Source of the DNA: Agrobacterium genomosp. 13 str. CFBP 6927
GTDB lineage: Bacteria > Pseudomonadota > Alphaproteobacteria > Rhizobiales > Rhizobiaceae
Reading direction: 5' to 3'
DNA length: 64,000 nucleotides
Assembly: GCA_900012615.1 (NCBI GenBank)
Contig: LT009756.1
Location: 388,035-452,034 of the forward strand
The position numbers and the translations under genes are program-made. Below the pieces are notes generated by a model. It made no database searches, was not told the origin of the DNA, and was given only the letters and a program-made list of their open reading frames with translations. Positions 50,549 to 60,995 of the stretch are shown in pieces; the first letter of the stretch is position 1, and the number at the start of each line of letters is the position of its first letter.

Positions 50549-52191
50549 GGCTCTGCCTCCGGGTTGCTTCCCGCCCTCGGCGCGGAAATGACGCCCTGAA
50601 TATAGCTCGCCGGCAGGTCGAGAATACGCGCCGTCTCCTGCATGTAACGCATCACCGGCCCTGCCTGCACGGTCATGGCAAGCGTGAGGCCGAGCAGCAG
50701 CATCACGGGGGCAATTTCGATGACGAGCACGCGTGGCACGGTGCCTTCGATGGAGGCCCAGAAGGTGCGGATGCCGGCGCGGGTCATGGAGATCAGCGAG
50801 GCGAAACCGGCAAAGACGATCAGGAAGACCAGCCACCAGGAGAGGGTGGAAACGCTGTCATTGGCGCCGAGCCCGGAAGGATTGAGGATGGCGGTCAGCA
50901 TCGAGAATTTGGCGATGAAGCCCGAAAGCGGCGGCAGGCCGGCGAGAAGAATGCCGCAGGCGGCAAAACAGGCGCCGAGCACCGCCATGGTGGCGGGCAT
51001 GGTCACGCCGACTTCCTCCTCCTCCTCTTCCTCGTCGCCCTCGCCATAGGCCTCCATGGTCACGGCAAGAACGTTCGCGCCGGCATCCTGTCCGCGTTCG
51101 ACGAGTTCGATCAGCATGAAGAAGGCGCTGATGGTGAGGGTGGAGCTGACCATGTAATAAAGCGCGCCGGCCGCAACCGTCGGATTGCCGGTGCCCATGG
51201 CGGCAAGCAGCGTTCCGGACGACACCAGAACCGAAAAGCCGGCGAGCCGGCCGAGCGCCTGCGACGCCAGAACGCCGATGGCGCCGAAGATGATGGTGGC
51301 GATGCCGCCGACCAGCAGGGCATCATGGCCGAAACCGGCGGATTCGCCGGCCGTCTGCCCGAAAAGCAGGAAGGACAGGCGGGCGATGACATAGATGCCG
51401 ACCTTGCTCATGATCGCAAACAGCCCGCCCACCGGGGCCGACGCCGCGCCATAGGCGGAAGGCAGCCAGAAATTCAGCGGCCACATGCCGGCCTTGACCA
51501 GAAAGGCGATGCCGAGGATGGCCGAGCCGGTTTCCAAGAGCATGCGCTGATCGGGGTTGAGCCCCTCGATGCGATGGGCGAGATCGCCCATGTTCAGCGT
51601 GCCGGTAACGCCATAGATGAGGCTGACGCCGATCAGGAAGAACAGGGCGGCGACGAGGTTGATGGCGATATAATGCAGCCCGGCCTTGACGCGCTGCTGG
51701 CCGGAGCCGTGCAGCAGCAGACCGTAAGAAGCGGCCAGCATCACTTCGAAGAAGACGAAGAGATTGAAGAGGTCGCCGGTCAGGAATGCGCCGTTGACGC
51801 CCATCAGCATCATCTGGAATAGCGAATGGAAATGCGCGCCCGATCTGTGCCACTTCGCCATCGAATAGATCAAGGACGGGATGGCAAGCAGCGCCGTCAA
51901 CAGCACCATGAGGCCCGAAAGACGGTCGGCGACGAGCACGATGCCGAAGGGCGCCGGCCAGTTGCCGAGCAGATAGACGCCGCTCGAGACCACGGCCGCG
52001 ATCTCGGTATTGACCGTCGAGTTCACCTCGCGGAACAGCAATATGGCGACCACCAGCAACAGCACGGTCGAGGTGAGGCTGATGGCGGCTTTCGCCACGC
52101 GCTGGCGCTCGTCGAAGAACAGCAGAAGGGCGGCGGTAATCAGCGGCAGAAGAATGGGCGCGATGACAATATGGAAGGGGAACGACATCAT
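50545..52191 (-). CDS. phaD: Cation/proton antiporter subunit D
   Basis: 548-residue Mrp/NuoN-like subunit with about 14 membrane spans: LFVFFEVMLAASYGLLLHG and a conserved KAGMWPLNFWLPSAYGAA with the key membrane Lys. A notable acidic insertion EGDEEEEEEEVG lies near 385-397. It overlaps both neighbours. Confidence 0.93.
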   Translation of the reverse strand: MMSFPFHIVIAPILLPLITAALLLFFDERQRVAKAAISLTSTVLLLVVAILLFREVNSTVNTEIAAVVSSGVYLLGNWPAPFGIVLVADRLSGLMVLLTALLAIPSLIYSMAKWHRSGAHFHSLFQMMLMGVNGAFLTGDLFNLFVFFEVMLAASYGLLLHGSGQQRVKAGLHYIAINLVAALFFLIGVSLIYGVTGTLNMGDLAHRIEGLNPDQRMLLETGSAILGIAFLVKAGMWPLNFWLPSAYGAASAPVGGLFAIMSKVGIYVIARLSFLLFGQTAGESAGFGHDALLVGGIATIIFGAIGVLASQALGRLAGFSVLVSSGTLLAAMGTGNPTVAAGALYYMVSSTLTISAFFMLIELVERGQDAGANVLAVTMEAYGEGDEEEEEEEVGVTMPATMAVLGACFAACGILLAGLPPLSGFIAKFSMLTAILNPSGLGANDSVSTLSWWLVFLIVFAGFASLISMTRAGIRTFWASIEGTVPRVLVIEIAPVMLLLGLTLAMTVQAGPVMRYMQETARILDLPASYIQGVISAPRAGSNPEAEP

Positions 52192-52523
52192 TTCGTCTCC
52201 CTCCCGTCCACGTGGTCGGTGCCGGTGAGGCCGCGGGCGGCAAGCAGCACGACGAGGAACAATGCGGTGGTGGCAAAACCGATGACGATGGCCGTCAGCA
52301 CCAGCGCCTGCGGCACGGGGTCGGCGAGCGTGGAGCTGTCGACGCCGTTGACCAGCACCGGCGGCGCATTGGTCTTGATGCCGCCGACGCCGAAGATGAA
52401 GAGGTTGACGGCGTAAGACAGCAGCGAAAGCCCGACGATGACCTGATAGGTGCGCGGGCGCAGCACCAGCCAGACGCCGGAGCCGGTCATGATGCCGATG
52501 CCGATTGCAAGAATGAGTTCCAT
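52188..52523 (-). CDS. phaC: Cation/proton antiporter subunit C
   Basis: 111 residues, NuoK-like MnhC: three membrane spans, YQVIVGLSLLSYAVNLFIF and DPVPQALVLTAIVIGFATTA. Its start overlaps the phaA stop by one base. The symbol follows pha nomenclature and does not mean PHA synthase. Confidence 0.92.
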   Translation of the reverse strand: MELILAIGIGIMTGSGVWLVLRPRTYQVIVGLSLLSYAVNLFIFGVGGIKTNAPPVLVNGVDSSTLADPVPQALVLTAIVIGFATTALFLVVLLAARGLTGTDHVDGRETK

Positions 52524-55441
52524 TACACGTCCTCCGCTTTTGCGGCTTCAGGCGTGCGAACGCGGTAGTTACGCAACGATTGGTGTGCCAGTGCTATCAG
52601 GATAAGAACAACGGAGCCGACGACCAGCGAGAAGACGCCGAGATCGAACAGCAGGGCCGATGCCGTCGGCATTTTGCCGATATAGGGTATCTCCGTATAC
52701 TGGAAATAGGAGGTCAGGAACGGGTAACCGAAATACCAGGAGCCGATACCCGTTGACGCCGCCATCAAAAGGCCGAAGCCCATCCAGCGCAGCGGCAGGA
52801 TGCGGATGCGGTCTTCCGCCCAGCGCGCCCCGCCGGCGAGATATTGCAGCAGGAAGGCGATCGCCATGGTGATGCCGGCTGCAAAGCCGCCGCCCGGCAT
52901 GTCATGGCCGCGCATGAACAGGAAGATCGAGAAGGTGATGATGACGGGGAACATCCACTGCATCACGATCGATGGCACATAAAGATAGTCGCGGACCGTA
53001 TCGCCCTTGCTACGGTCCGGCCGTTCGGCATCGAAGGCGTTTTGCATCTGCTGCTGTTCCGGCACCCCGATGCTTTCATGGGCGGGGCGGAAACGGCGAA
53101 GCAGCGCAAAGACGGTCAGCGCCACGATGGCCAGCACCGCGATTTCCCCGAAGGTATCGAAGCCGCGGAAATCGACGAGAATGACATTGACGACATTGGT
53201 GCCGCCGCCTTCGGTATAGGCGCGTTCGAGGAAATAGGTCGCAATCGCGTTCGGCACCGGCAGGGTCATCACGGCATAGGCAATGACGGACATGCCGATA
53301 CCGCTTGCTGCGGCGAGCAAAAAGTCACGCGCGCGGCGAAGCTGCGCCGGCAGCTCATCGCTGCTGTCGACCTTCTCGAAGCGTTTCGGCAGCCATCTGA
53401 GACCGAGCAGGATGAGAACCGTGGTGACGATTTCGACCAGCAGCTGGGTAATGGCGAGATCCGGCGCGGAAAGCCAGACGAAGGTAAGGCAGGTGACGAG
53501 GCCCGAGACGCCCAGCATGACGAGGGCGGCGAGGCGGTGATATTTCGCCTGCCAGGCCGCACCCATTGCCGCGATCATGCCGATCAGCCACAGGATGGCA
53601 AAGATTGGGTCGAAGGTCGTGACGCGCGGCAGCGACAGGGAGAATTCCGAAAGGAACAGGGGCGAGAAACCGGCAAGAAGCGCCACGAGGATGAGAAGTC
53701 TCAGCTGCGGCTGCAGACGCCGCGTGCCGAGCGTGCTTTCCAGCCACCGCGCCCACTTCCAGGACACGGTGACGAGAATGCGCTCGAAGATGCGCTGACC
53801 CCGCAGATGCCGGAAGACCGGCGGGCCATCATCGCAGCGCGAGAAATAACCGCCGAGCAGGACATAGATCGTGACGCCGCCGATCAGCGCCGCGATACTC
53901 ATGATCAGCGGCAGGTTGAAACCGTGCCAGATCGACAGGCTGTAGACCGGCGTTTGCGCACCAAGCACGGAAAGCACGGCCGAATGCAGGAAGGGACCGA
54001 TGGAGAGGCTCGGAACGATGCCAACGATCAGGCAGGCGAAGACGAGGAATTCAATGGGGAAACGCATCCAGCGCGGCGGCTCGTGCGGATGCGGGTTCGG
54101 CAGATCGACGGGCTTGGGGCCGAAGAAGACCGTATGGATGAAGCGCAGCGAATAGGCGACTGCAAATGCGCCCGATAGCGTCGCCACATAGGGCAGCGCC
54201 CGGTCCAGCAACGAGTCGGCATGGGTTTCGACGGCCTCGGCAAAGAACATTTCCTTGGAAAGGAAGCCGTTGAACAGCGGCACCCCGGCCATGGCCGCAC
54301 TCGCCGCCATGGCGAGTGTCGCGGTCGCCGGCATATAGGTGTAAAGCCCGCTTAAGCGCCGCATGTCGCGCGTACCGGTTTCATGGTCGATGATGCCGGC
54401 CGCCATGAAGAGCGACGCCTTGAAGGTGGCGTGGTTGACCATGTGGAAGATGGCCGCAACCGCCGCAAGCGGGCTGCCGAGGCTGAGAAGCGTGGTGATG
54501 AGGCCGAGATGGCTGATGGTCGAATAAGCCAGCAGCCCTTTCAGGTCCTGCTGGAACATGGCGAAATAAGCGCCGAGCAGCAGGGTGATGATGCCGGCCG
54601 CACCCACCAGCCAGAACCATTCCTGCGTGCCCGCCAGCACCGGCCAGAACCGGACAAGCAGAAACACGCCCGCCTTCACCATGGTGGCGGAATGCAGATA
54701 GGCGGAAACGGGCGTGGGCGCCGCCATGGCGTTGGGCAGCCAGAAATGGAATGGAAACTGCGCGCTCTTCGTCAGCGCGCCGCCGAGAATAAGGATAAGT
54801 GCAGGCAGATACAACGAATGGGCGCGGATATCGGCGCCGGCCTCGATGATCTTGTCGAGATCGTAACTTCCCGCCATATGGCCGAGGATCAGCAGGCCCG
54901 CCAGAAGACTGAAGCCGCCGATGCCGGTCACGGTCAGTGCCATGCGCGCACCGTCGCGCGCACCGGCGTTCTGGTGCCAGTAGCCGATCAGCAGGAACGA
55001 GAAGATGCTGGTCATTTCCCAGAAGATCGACAGCAGGATCACGTTGCCGGACAGAACCACGCCGAGCATCGAGCCCATGAAGGCGAGCAGGAAGGCGAAG
55101 AAACGCGGGATCGGGTCTTCGGCCGACATGTAATAGCGGGCATAGAGCACCACCAAAAGGCCGATACCGGTAATGAGGATCGCAAAAATCCAGGCAAATC
55201 CATCCAGCCGCAGGGTGAAGTTGAGGCCGAGCTGCGGCAGCCATTCCACATCATATTTCAGCACGCCGCCGCCGCTGACGGTCGAATAAAGGAAGATGCT
55301 GCTGATGAGACCGAAAAGGGCGACGGCGCCCGCAACGGAGGCCGGACCGGCGGCCGCACCGTCGCGCGGCATGAAAGCCGTCAGGAGGGCGCCGACAAAG
55401 GGCAATGCGACAATGAATGGAAGAATGGTTGCAAGTGTCAT
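52523..55441 (-). CDS. phaAB: Cation/proton antiporter, fused subunits A and B
   Basis: 972 residues. NuoL-like subunit A with conserved FWEMTSIFSFLLIGYW and TKSAQFPFHFWLPNAMAAPT (key Lys); a DUF4040 region follows (APDLAITQLLVEIVTTVLILLGLRWL, quoted in part). Residues about 820-960 are the MnhB domain (MQWMFPVIITFSIFLF, GHDMPGGGFAAG). The A-B fusion is usual in rhizobial pha systems, where the complex exchanges Na+ or K+ for protons and supports pH homeostasis. First gene of the operon. Confidence 0.93.
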   Translation of the reverse strand: MTLATILPFIVALPFVGALLTAFMPRDGAAAGPASVAGAVALFGLISSIFLYSTVSGGGVLKYDVEWLPQLGLNFTLRLDGFAWIFAILITGIGLLVVLYARYYMSAEDPIPRFFAFLLAFMGSMLGVVLSGNVILLSIFWEMTSIFSFLLIGYWHQNAGARDGARMALTVTGIGGFSLLAGLLILGHMAGSYDLDKIIEAGADIRAHSLYLPALILILGGALTKSAQFPFHFWLPNAMAAPTPVSAYLHSATMVKAGVFLLVRFWPVLAGTQEWFWLVGAAGIITLLLGAYFAMFQQDLKGLLAYSTISHLGLITTLLSLGSPLAAVAAIFHMVNHATFKASLFMAAGIIDHETGTRDMRRLSGLYTYMPATATLAMAASAAMAGVPLFNGFLSKEMFFAEAVETHADSLLDRALPYVATLSGAFAVAYSLRFIHTVFFGPKPVDLPNPHPHEPPRWMRFPIEFLVFACLIVGIVPSLSIGPFLHSAVLSVLGAQTPVYSLSIWHGFNLPLIMSIAALIGGVTIYVLLGGYFSRCDDGPPVFRHLRGQRIFERILVTVSWKWARWLESTLGTRRLQPQLRLLILVALLAGFSPLFLSEFSLSLPRVTTFDPIFAILWLIGMIAAMGAAWQAKYHRLAALVMLGVSGLVTCLTFVWLSAPDLAITQLLVEIVTTVLILLGLRWLPKRFEKVDSSDELPAQLRRARDFLLAAASGIGMSVIAYAVMTLPVPNAIATYFLERAYTEGGGTNVVNVILVDFRGFDTFGEIAVLAIVALTVFALLRRFRPAHESIGVPEQQQMQNAFDAERPDRSKGDTVRDYLYVPSIVMQWMFPVIITFSIFLFMRGHDMPGGGFAAGITMAIAFLLQYLAGGARWAEDRIRILPLRWMGFGLLMAASTGIGSWYFGYPFLTSYFQYTEIPYIGKMPTASALLFDLGVFSLVVGSVVLILIALAHQSLRNYRVRTPEAAKAEDV

Positions 55442-55547
55442 ATGCGGCGGCGGTTTTCTCTCTGGAATTGGAGCCTACGGCGGGTTTCCGACGACTCCGA
55501 TCCCTCAAGGTTCATGATGAACCGAATGATGAGGACCGCCGGAATGA

Positions 55548-55925
55548 CTAATAGATAATATGCGGGGGCGCTCTTGGAACCACGCTCGCAAAGTCTCGGA
55601 AAGCTTGTGGCACGACGGCAACAGGTGTGACGGCCCGCGTCACCTCAACTGTTATCCGCAGGGTGGATGAAGCGAAATCGCTGGGGCGAAAGCCCGAACC
55701 GGCCTCGCCGGCCTTGCAGCCGAAATCATCGCCGTTTGTGCATTCTTTATCGCGAAGAGAAAGGGATCGGCCGAGATCCACTGTCTGCAAACGCTCCAGA
55801 CGGCTGGCCTTCGAGACGGTCTTGACACCGGAAGGAGACTGGAAGCCGATCATGACGAGCAGGCTTGCGACCACGAGGCCGATCAACACTTGCGGATGGC
55901 GCCCTGAACAGCGGCATTTCTCCAT
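55548..55925 (-). CDS. Hypothetical protein with N-terminal signal anchor
   Basis: 125 residues. VLIGLVVASLLVMIGFQSPSG is a signal-anchor or uncleaved signal; the remainder has a Cys-containing ECTNGDDFGCKAGEAG segment and a Val/Pro-rich end. AAGGAGATG lies about 19 bases before the ATG at 55925, a little far. No family is recognised; it stands upstream of phaAB, on the same strand, without overlap. Confidence 0.45.
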   Translation of the reverse strand: MEKCRCSGRHPQVLIGLVVASLLVMIGFQSPSGVKTVSKASRLERLQTVDLGRSLSLRDKECTNGDDFGCKAGEAGSGFRPSDFASSTLRITVEVTRAVTPVAVVPQAFRDFASVVPRAPPHIIY

Positions 55926-56441
55926 CCATAACAAGTTGGCATCTCCTTGATCGTAAAGGTCTCTTTAAAGCATCACCGTGCAGCGAATATCCCGTTGATT
56001 TGTTTTAGGGGAAGGCAGACACGCTTGTCCAGCGCACAGGCCGGAAAAACCGCCCGCAGCGTCTGATTCCTTTTCGTTTTCGCCCGTTTGCGGCAAAGTA
56101 AGGGCGACAATCGCTAAAAGCTTTTACAAATTTTACCGTTTGACGCCGGTGCTTATGTTTCTTAACTTTCAAGCAAGGAATTAACCATAAAGATTGATGG
56201 TATTTCCACGGCGGAATGGGGTTCTTTCCCCTTCCAGGCATGACGCCGCACTGCCGTACCGGTGCCGATCCGGTATTTCGTTTCTTGGTTCAAGAAGGTC
56301 TGGCAGGCGTCGATGCCGCATCGTCCGCGATGGGTATGTTCGTTCAAAAATCCCCTTTAGGGTGCTGGCGTTCTGAACCTTGGCCAATTGGCCGGGTTTT
56401 ACCGGCCGTCATGTTGTTGGGGACGTCGGTTGGGGCAGGAC
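55926..56441. other. Intergenic region upstream of the chemotaxis operon
   Basis: About 515 bp. An AT-rich part (56110-56200) holds a weak promoter-like TTGACG at 56140-56145 with TAACTT at 56163-56168. From 56216 the frame is open in more than one phase but without a convincing protein. The receptor start is uncertain, so part of this may be coding. Confidence 0.4.
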
Positions 56442-58037
56442 TTGCCATCAGATCAAGCGCGCAGATCGGCAGGCGGAAGCCTGGCGGGACGGTTGCGTTT
56501 TGCCGGCCTCGACGAGACGCAATCCGATTTCCTGCGCAATTATCGCAGCATGCTGGAGCCTTACGTCAAGGCCGGCCTGCGGGACGTGATGACCCGTTTC
56601 CAGTCCATGCCGGACTGTTCTCCGTCTTTCGAAAGCGAAAATCAGCTCGACCGCCTGCACGATTTGCAATCCTCGCACTGGAGCGTTCTGACCGATGCGC
56701 GTTTCGATGCGCTCTACGCTGAGCGGGTGAAGGTTCTTTCCGACAATGCCAGCCGCATGGGGCTCGATCCGCGCTGGCAGATCGCCAGCCACGCGGTGGT
56801 TCTGGAACATCTCGTCGGCGGGCTGGTGGCCGAACATGCACCGCGCTCCATCCTGCCCGGCAACCGCAAGAAAACCCGTGAACTGGCGGAAGCCGTCAAG
56901 AATGTCGTCCGTCTGGTAATGGTCGATACCGAAATCGCCGTTTCGCTGCGCTTCAACGAATTGCGCCTGCGCCATGGTCGCGAACTGGCGGAACAGCGTG
57001 ACAATGACCGCTCGGAAGCGGCGAAGTTGCTGGGCACGGCACTGACGGCCTTTGCCGCGGGCGATTTGCAGGCCCGCATCGGCGGTGAGGTGCCGGAAGC
57101 CTATCGCGATGTTGCAGCTTCCTTCAACACGGCTCTGGAAACGATCGGCGCATCGCTGATCGCGGCGCAAAACAGCATCGGCGAGGCTGAAGCGCTCGGC
57201 GCGCGCTTTGCCGATATGGGCCGCTCCATCGCCGAACGCTCCCGCCAGCAGGCCGAAGCGCTTGCCGAAACCTCCCGTACCATCCAGGCGATGATCGGGA
57301 ACGTTGCCGAAAACGGCGCGCGTATAGCGGCCACGGAAACGGCTGTTTCCCGCGCTCGCGAGGCGGCGGTCGAGAGCGGCCGGGCGATCGGCGAGGCCAT
57401 CGACGCCATGTCTGACATCGAACAATCCGCCGAACAGATCGGCAGGATCATCGGCACGATTGATGAGATCGCTTTTCAGACGAACCTTCTCGCCCTCAAT
57501 GCCGGCATCGAGGCGGCGCGCGCGGGTGAAAGCGGACGTGGTTTCGCTGTCGTCGCGCAGGAGGTCCGGGCGCTCGCCCAGCGTTCCGCCGATGCTGCAA
57601 GGGAGATCAAGAGCCTTGTCGGCACCACGAAGACGCAGGTCGAGGGCGGCGTGCGCATGGTCAACCGCACGCAGGACGCAATCGGCGGTGTCGTCCGGCA
57701 GGTCTCGGGCATCAACGACATGATCGCGGAAGTCTCCCGGCATACGGCCGAGCAGGCCGGCGAACTGCAATCGGTTGCTGCCGATATCGGCGAACAGCAA
57801 AGGCAGGCCGGCCGGAACGCCGTCGATATCAGCGCGAGCGCTTCCGAGGCCGACGCGCTTCAAACCGTCATTCTCGAACTCGGCCGCACCATCCGCGAAT
57901 TCCGCATTGCCCGTCAGGGACAGGCGAAAGCGGTATCCGGTGCGGACCGGCAGGACACTTCATTTATGGCCCGTGCGGATGGTCGCACGGATTACGGCCA
58001 GGATTACCAACAATTCAGACGTCAGGGAGTCATGTAA
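56442..58037 (+). CDS. Cytoplasmic globin-like chemoreceptor at the head of the che operon
   Basis: About 531 residues and no membrane span, so a soluble receptor. Residues about 20-155 fit a globin-coupled sensor (protoglobin) fold: [41 protein letters not shown] and [15 protein letters not shown]. At the usual proximal-His position the segment reads SDNASRMGL, so the His is replaced. A HAMP-like coiled region and the methyl-accepting signalling tip [24 protein letters not shown] (quoted in part) follow. It corresponds in position to IcpA/Orf1 of rhizobial che operons. No ATG is in frame; TTG codons at 56388, 56430 and 56442 are possible starts and I chose the last, behind AGGAC. Confidence 0.75.
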   Translation: MPSDQARRSAGGSLAGRLRFAGLDETQSDFLRNYRSMLEPYVKAGLRDVMTRFQSMPDCSPSFESENQLDRLHDLQSSHWSVLTDARFDALYAERVKVLSDNASRMGLDPRWQIASHAVVLEHLVGGLVAEHAPRSILPGNRKKTRELAEAVKNVVRLVMVDTEIAVSLRFNELRLRHGRELAEQRDNDRSEAAKLLGTALTAFAAGDLQARIGGEVPEAYRDVAASFNTALETIGASLIAAQNSIGEAEALGARFADMGRSIAERSRQQAEALAETSRTIQAMIGNVAENGARIAATETAVSRAREAAVESGRAIGEAIDAMSDIEQSAEQIGRIIGTIDEIAFQTNLLALNAGIEAARAGESGRGFAVVAQEVRALAQRSADAAREIKSLVGTTKTQVEGGVRMVNRTQDAIGGVVRQVSGINDMIAEVSRHTAEQAGELQSVAADIGEQQRQAGRNAVDISASASEADALQTVILELGRTIREFRIARQGQAKAVSGADRQDTSFMARADGRTDYGQDYQQFRRQGVM

Positions 58038-58336
58038 TGGCAGCCAGAAAAGCAGCTGAGGCGACGCTGAAACTGTCACCGGTGCTGGATCTCAACGAAG
58101 CATCGGCCCTGCACGGCAAGCTGATGACGCTGAGAGGAGCACCTTTGTCGGTCGATGCGTCAGAGGTTGAGCGTATCGGCGCGCTTTGCGCCCAGGTTCT
58201 GATGGCCGGCGCGAAATCCTGGGAAGAGGACGGCAAGCGGTTCGGTTTTGCTAAGGTGTCCGATGCATTCGACAAGACGATGAAACTGATAGGCGTCGAT
58301 ATTGACCATTTGCTCCCCAAGGAGATGCAAAAGTGA
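58037..58336 (+). CDS. cheS: STAS-domain chemotaxis protein (CheS/Orf2)
   Basis: 99 residues of STAS type: LKLSPVLDLNEASALHGKLM, PLSVDASEVERIGALCAQVL and SWEEDGKRFGF. Position between the receptor and cheY1 matches CheS of Sinorhizobium, which binds CheA and promotes CheY1 dephosphorylation; homology is by position and size. Overlaps both neighbours. Confidence 0.8.
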   Translation: MAARKAAEATLKLSPVLDLNEASALHGKLMTLRGAPLSVDASEVERIGALCAQVLMAGAKSWEEDGKRFGFAKVSDAFDKTMKLIGVDIDHLLPKEMQK

Positions 58337-58698
58337 AGAAAAAAGTTCTTACCGTGGATGATTCCCGGACGATCAGGAACATGCTCCTGGTCACCCTTAA
58401 CAATGCCGGTTTCGAAACCATTCAGGCCGAAGATGGCATTGAGGGCCTCGAAGTGCTCGAGCAGAGCAACCCCGATGTCATCGTGACCGATATCAACATG
58501 CCCCGTCTCGATGGCTTCGGCTTCATCGAGGGTGTACGGCGCAACGAAAAGTATCGTGCGATCCCGATCCTGGTCCTGACGACCGAAAGCGATGCGGAAA
58601 AGAAGAACCGTGCCCGTCAGGCCGGTGCGACGGGCTGGATCGTCAAGCCGTTCGACCCTGCGAAACTCATCGATGCCATTGAACGCGTAACCGCCTGA
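58333..58698 (+). CDS. cheY1: CheY1, single-domain response regulator
   Basis: 121 residues: acidic D9/D10, phospho-acceptor D53 in VTDINMP, TTESD and Lys in WIVKPFDP. In rhizobia CheY1 acts as a phosphate sink that speeds signal decay. Start overlaps the cheS stop by 4 bp. Confidence 0.92.
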   Translation: MKKKVLTVDDSRTIRNMLLVTLNNAGFETIQAEDGIEGLEVLEQSNPDVIVTDINMPRLDGFGFIEGVRRNEKYRAIPILVLTTESDAEKKNRARQAGATGWIVKPFDPAKLIDAIERVTA

Positions 58699-58714
58699 TA
58701 CGGGACATTTCACG

Positions 58715-60982
58715 ATGGATATGAACGAAATCAAGGAAATCTTTTTCCAGGAATGCGAGGAGCAGCTCGCCGAACTGGAATCGGGGCTTCTTAAATTGAA
58801 TGACGGCGACCGTGATCCGGAAACCGTCAACGCCGTTTTCCGTGCCGTTCATTCCATCAAGGGCGGGGCGGGTGCCTTCGGTCTCGATGATCTCGTGGCC
58901 TTCGCCCACGTTTTTGAAACGACCCTCGACTGCGTCCGCTCCAACAAGCTGGAGCCGACACAGGATGTTCTGAAGGTCATGCTGCGCTCCGCCGACGTGC
59001 TGGCGGACCTGACCAATGCAGCCAGAGACGGCGGCAGCGTCGATGAAAGCCGCACCCGCGGCCTCGTCAAGGAACTGGAAGCGCTGGCAAATGGTGAAAC
59101 CATACAGGTTTCCGCGCCGGTGGCAGCGCCAGCTGCCGTCAAGGCGCCGCAACCCGTCGCACCCAAGCCGACGGATGAGAGCGGTTTCGAGCCGATCCCG
59201 TTCTCCTTCTCGGACTTTGCCGACGAAACCACGCCGTTGATGGAAGCGCCGACCTTCCAGATCACCTTCAAGCCGCACGCATCGCTTTATTCGAAAGGCA
59301 ACGAGGCTGCCCTTCTCCTGCGCGATCTTTCGCGCATCGGTGAAATGAGCATCAATTGCGACATGTCAGAGCTGCCTTCGCTCGACAAGCTCGACCCGGA
59401 AGCGTCCTATCTCTCCTGGACGGTTTCGATCACGACCGAAAAGGGTGAAGAGGGTATCCGCAGCGTCTTCGAATTCGCTGAATGGGACTGCGATCTCGAA
59501 ATCACCCCCGTTGTGTCGGATGCCGCCGCGGATGAGGAAGAGCTTCCGATGATCCCGGTTCCGTTCGATCTCTCGGCTCTCGATAGCGGACCGGAAGAGG
59601 AACCCGCCGTCGAAGCCATCGCGGCGGAAGTGTCCTATGTTGCTGCAGCCGTCGAAACGGCCGTTGCGACGACGCAGATCGCCCAGAGCGTCAATGCAGC
59701 AATCGAAAAGCGTGAGGCGGCCGCAGCACCCGCCGCAGCCCAGGCGAACGCCAATGCGGCGGCTAATGCCAGCGCCGGCCAGACCATCCGTGTGGACCTC
59801 GACCGCGTCGACCGCCTTATCAACCTTGTCGGTGAGCTCGTCATCAATCAGGCGATGTTGTCGCAGAGCGTCATCGAAAACGATGCGAGCGGCACGTCTG
59901 CCGTCAATATGGGCCTCGACGAGCTGCAGCAGCTGACGCGCGAAATCCAGGACAGCGTCATGGCGATCCGCGCGCAGCCGGTGAAGCCGGTGTTCCAGCG
60001 CATGTCGCGTATCGTCCGCGAAGTCGCCGACATGATCGGCAAGCAGATCCGCCTCGTCACCGAGGGTGAAAACACGGAAGTCGACAAGACGGTCATCGAC
60101 AAGCTGGCGGAACCCCTGACGCATATGATCCGCAATGCCGTCGACCACGGCATCGAAACACCGGAAAAACGCGAAGCGGCGGGCAAGAACCCGGAAGGCA
60201 CCATCAAGCTTTCGGCCAAGCACCGCTCTGGCCGTATCCTGATCGAGCTTCAGGACGATGGCGCCGGCATCAACCGTGAGCGCGTTCGCCAGAAGGCAAT
60301 CGACAACGATCTCATCGCCGCCGATGCGAACCTGACCGACGAGGAGATCGACAATCTGATCTTCGCCCCGGGCTTCTCCACCGCCGACAAGATTTCCGAC
60401 ATTTCCGGCCGCGGTGTCGGCATGGATGTGGTCAAGCGCTCCATTCAGGCGCTTGGCGGCCGCATCAGCATCTCCTCGCGCCCCGGCCTTGGCTCGACCT
60501 TCACCATGAGCCTGCCGCTGACGCTTGCCGTTCTCGACGGCATGGTGGTGACCGTTGCCGGCCAGACGCTGGTGGTGCCGCTGACGGCAATCGTGGAAAC
60601 CCTGCAGCCGGAGGCGAAGAACATTCATTCCTTCGGCGCGAACCAGCGGCTGATCTCCATCCGCAACTCCTTCTGCCCGCTGGTCGATGTCGGCCGCGTG
60701 CTGAACTTCCGCCCGACCCAGGCCGATCCGGTCGAAGGTGTCGCTCTTCTGGTGGAATCGGAAGGCGGCGGCCAGCGCGCCCTGATGGTCGATGCGATCC
60801 AGGGCCAGCGCCAGGTTGTCATCAAGTCGTTGGAAGCCAACTATACCCATGTTCCGGGCATTGCCGCCGCCACCATCCTCGGTGACGGACGCGTTGCGCT
60901 TATCCTGGATGTCGATGCCATCGTCAGCGCCTCGCGCGGACAGCCCCTGAAGCAGGAAATGTCGCTTGCGGCGACAGGTTGA
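58715..60982 (+). CDS. cheA: CheA, chemotaxis histidine kinase
   Basis: 755 residues. P1 phosphotransfer domain with H46 in VHSIKGGAGAFG; a Pro/Ala-rich linker and P2-like region (about 185-290) with FKPHASLYSKGNEAALLLRDL; P3 dimer helices (IRVDLDRVDRLINLVGELVI); P4 ATPase with MIRNAVDHGIE (N box), DDGAGI and GRGVGMDVVK; P5 CheW-like domain. Kinase core complete. It phosphorylates CheY1, CheY2 and CheB. Confidence 0.96.
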   Translation: MDMNEIKEIFFQECEEQLAELESGLLKLNDGDRDPETVNAVFRAVHSIKGGAGAFGLDDLVAFAHVFETTLDCVRSNKLEPTQDVLKVMLRSADVLADLTNAARDGGSVDESRTRGLVKELEALANGETIQVSAPVAAPAAVKAPQPVAPKPTDESGFEPIPFSFSDFADETTPLMEAPTFQITFKPHASLYSKGNEAALLLRDLSRIGEMSINCDMSELPSLDKLDPEASYLSWTVSITTEKGEEGIRSVFEFAEWDCDLEITPVVSDAAADEEELPMIPVPFDLSALDSGPEEEPAVEAIAAEVSYVAAAVETAVATTQIAQSVNAAIEKREAAAAPAAAQANANAAANASAGQTIRVDLDRVDRLINLVGELVINQAMLSQSVIENDASGTSAVNMGLDELQQLTREIQDSVMAIRAQPVKPVFQRMSRIVREVADMIGKQIRLVTEGENTEVDKTVIDKLAEPLTHMIRNAVDHGIETPEKREAAGKNPEGTIKLSAKHRSGRILIELQDDGAGINRERVRQKAIDNDLIAADANLTDEEIDNLIFAPGFSTADKISDISGRGVGMDVVKRSIQALGGRISISSRPGLGSTFTMSLPLTLAVLDGMVVTVAGQTLVVPLTAIVETLQPEAKNIHSFGANQRLISIRNSFCPLVDVGRVLNFRPTQADPVEGVALLVESEGGGQRALMVDAIQGQRQVVIKSLEANYTHVPGIAAATILGDGRVALILDVDAIVSASRGQPLKQEMSLAATG

Positions 60983-60995
60983 AAGCGGATCGTTC

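Noticed and set aside
50549-50836. Extension of phaE to 50836
   Set aside because: It is antiporter subunit D read in another frame; the ATG at 50548 overlapping the phaD stop is the expected start.
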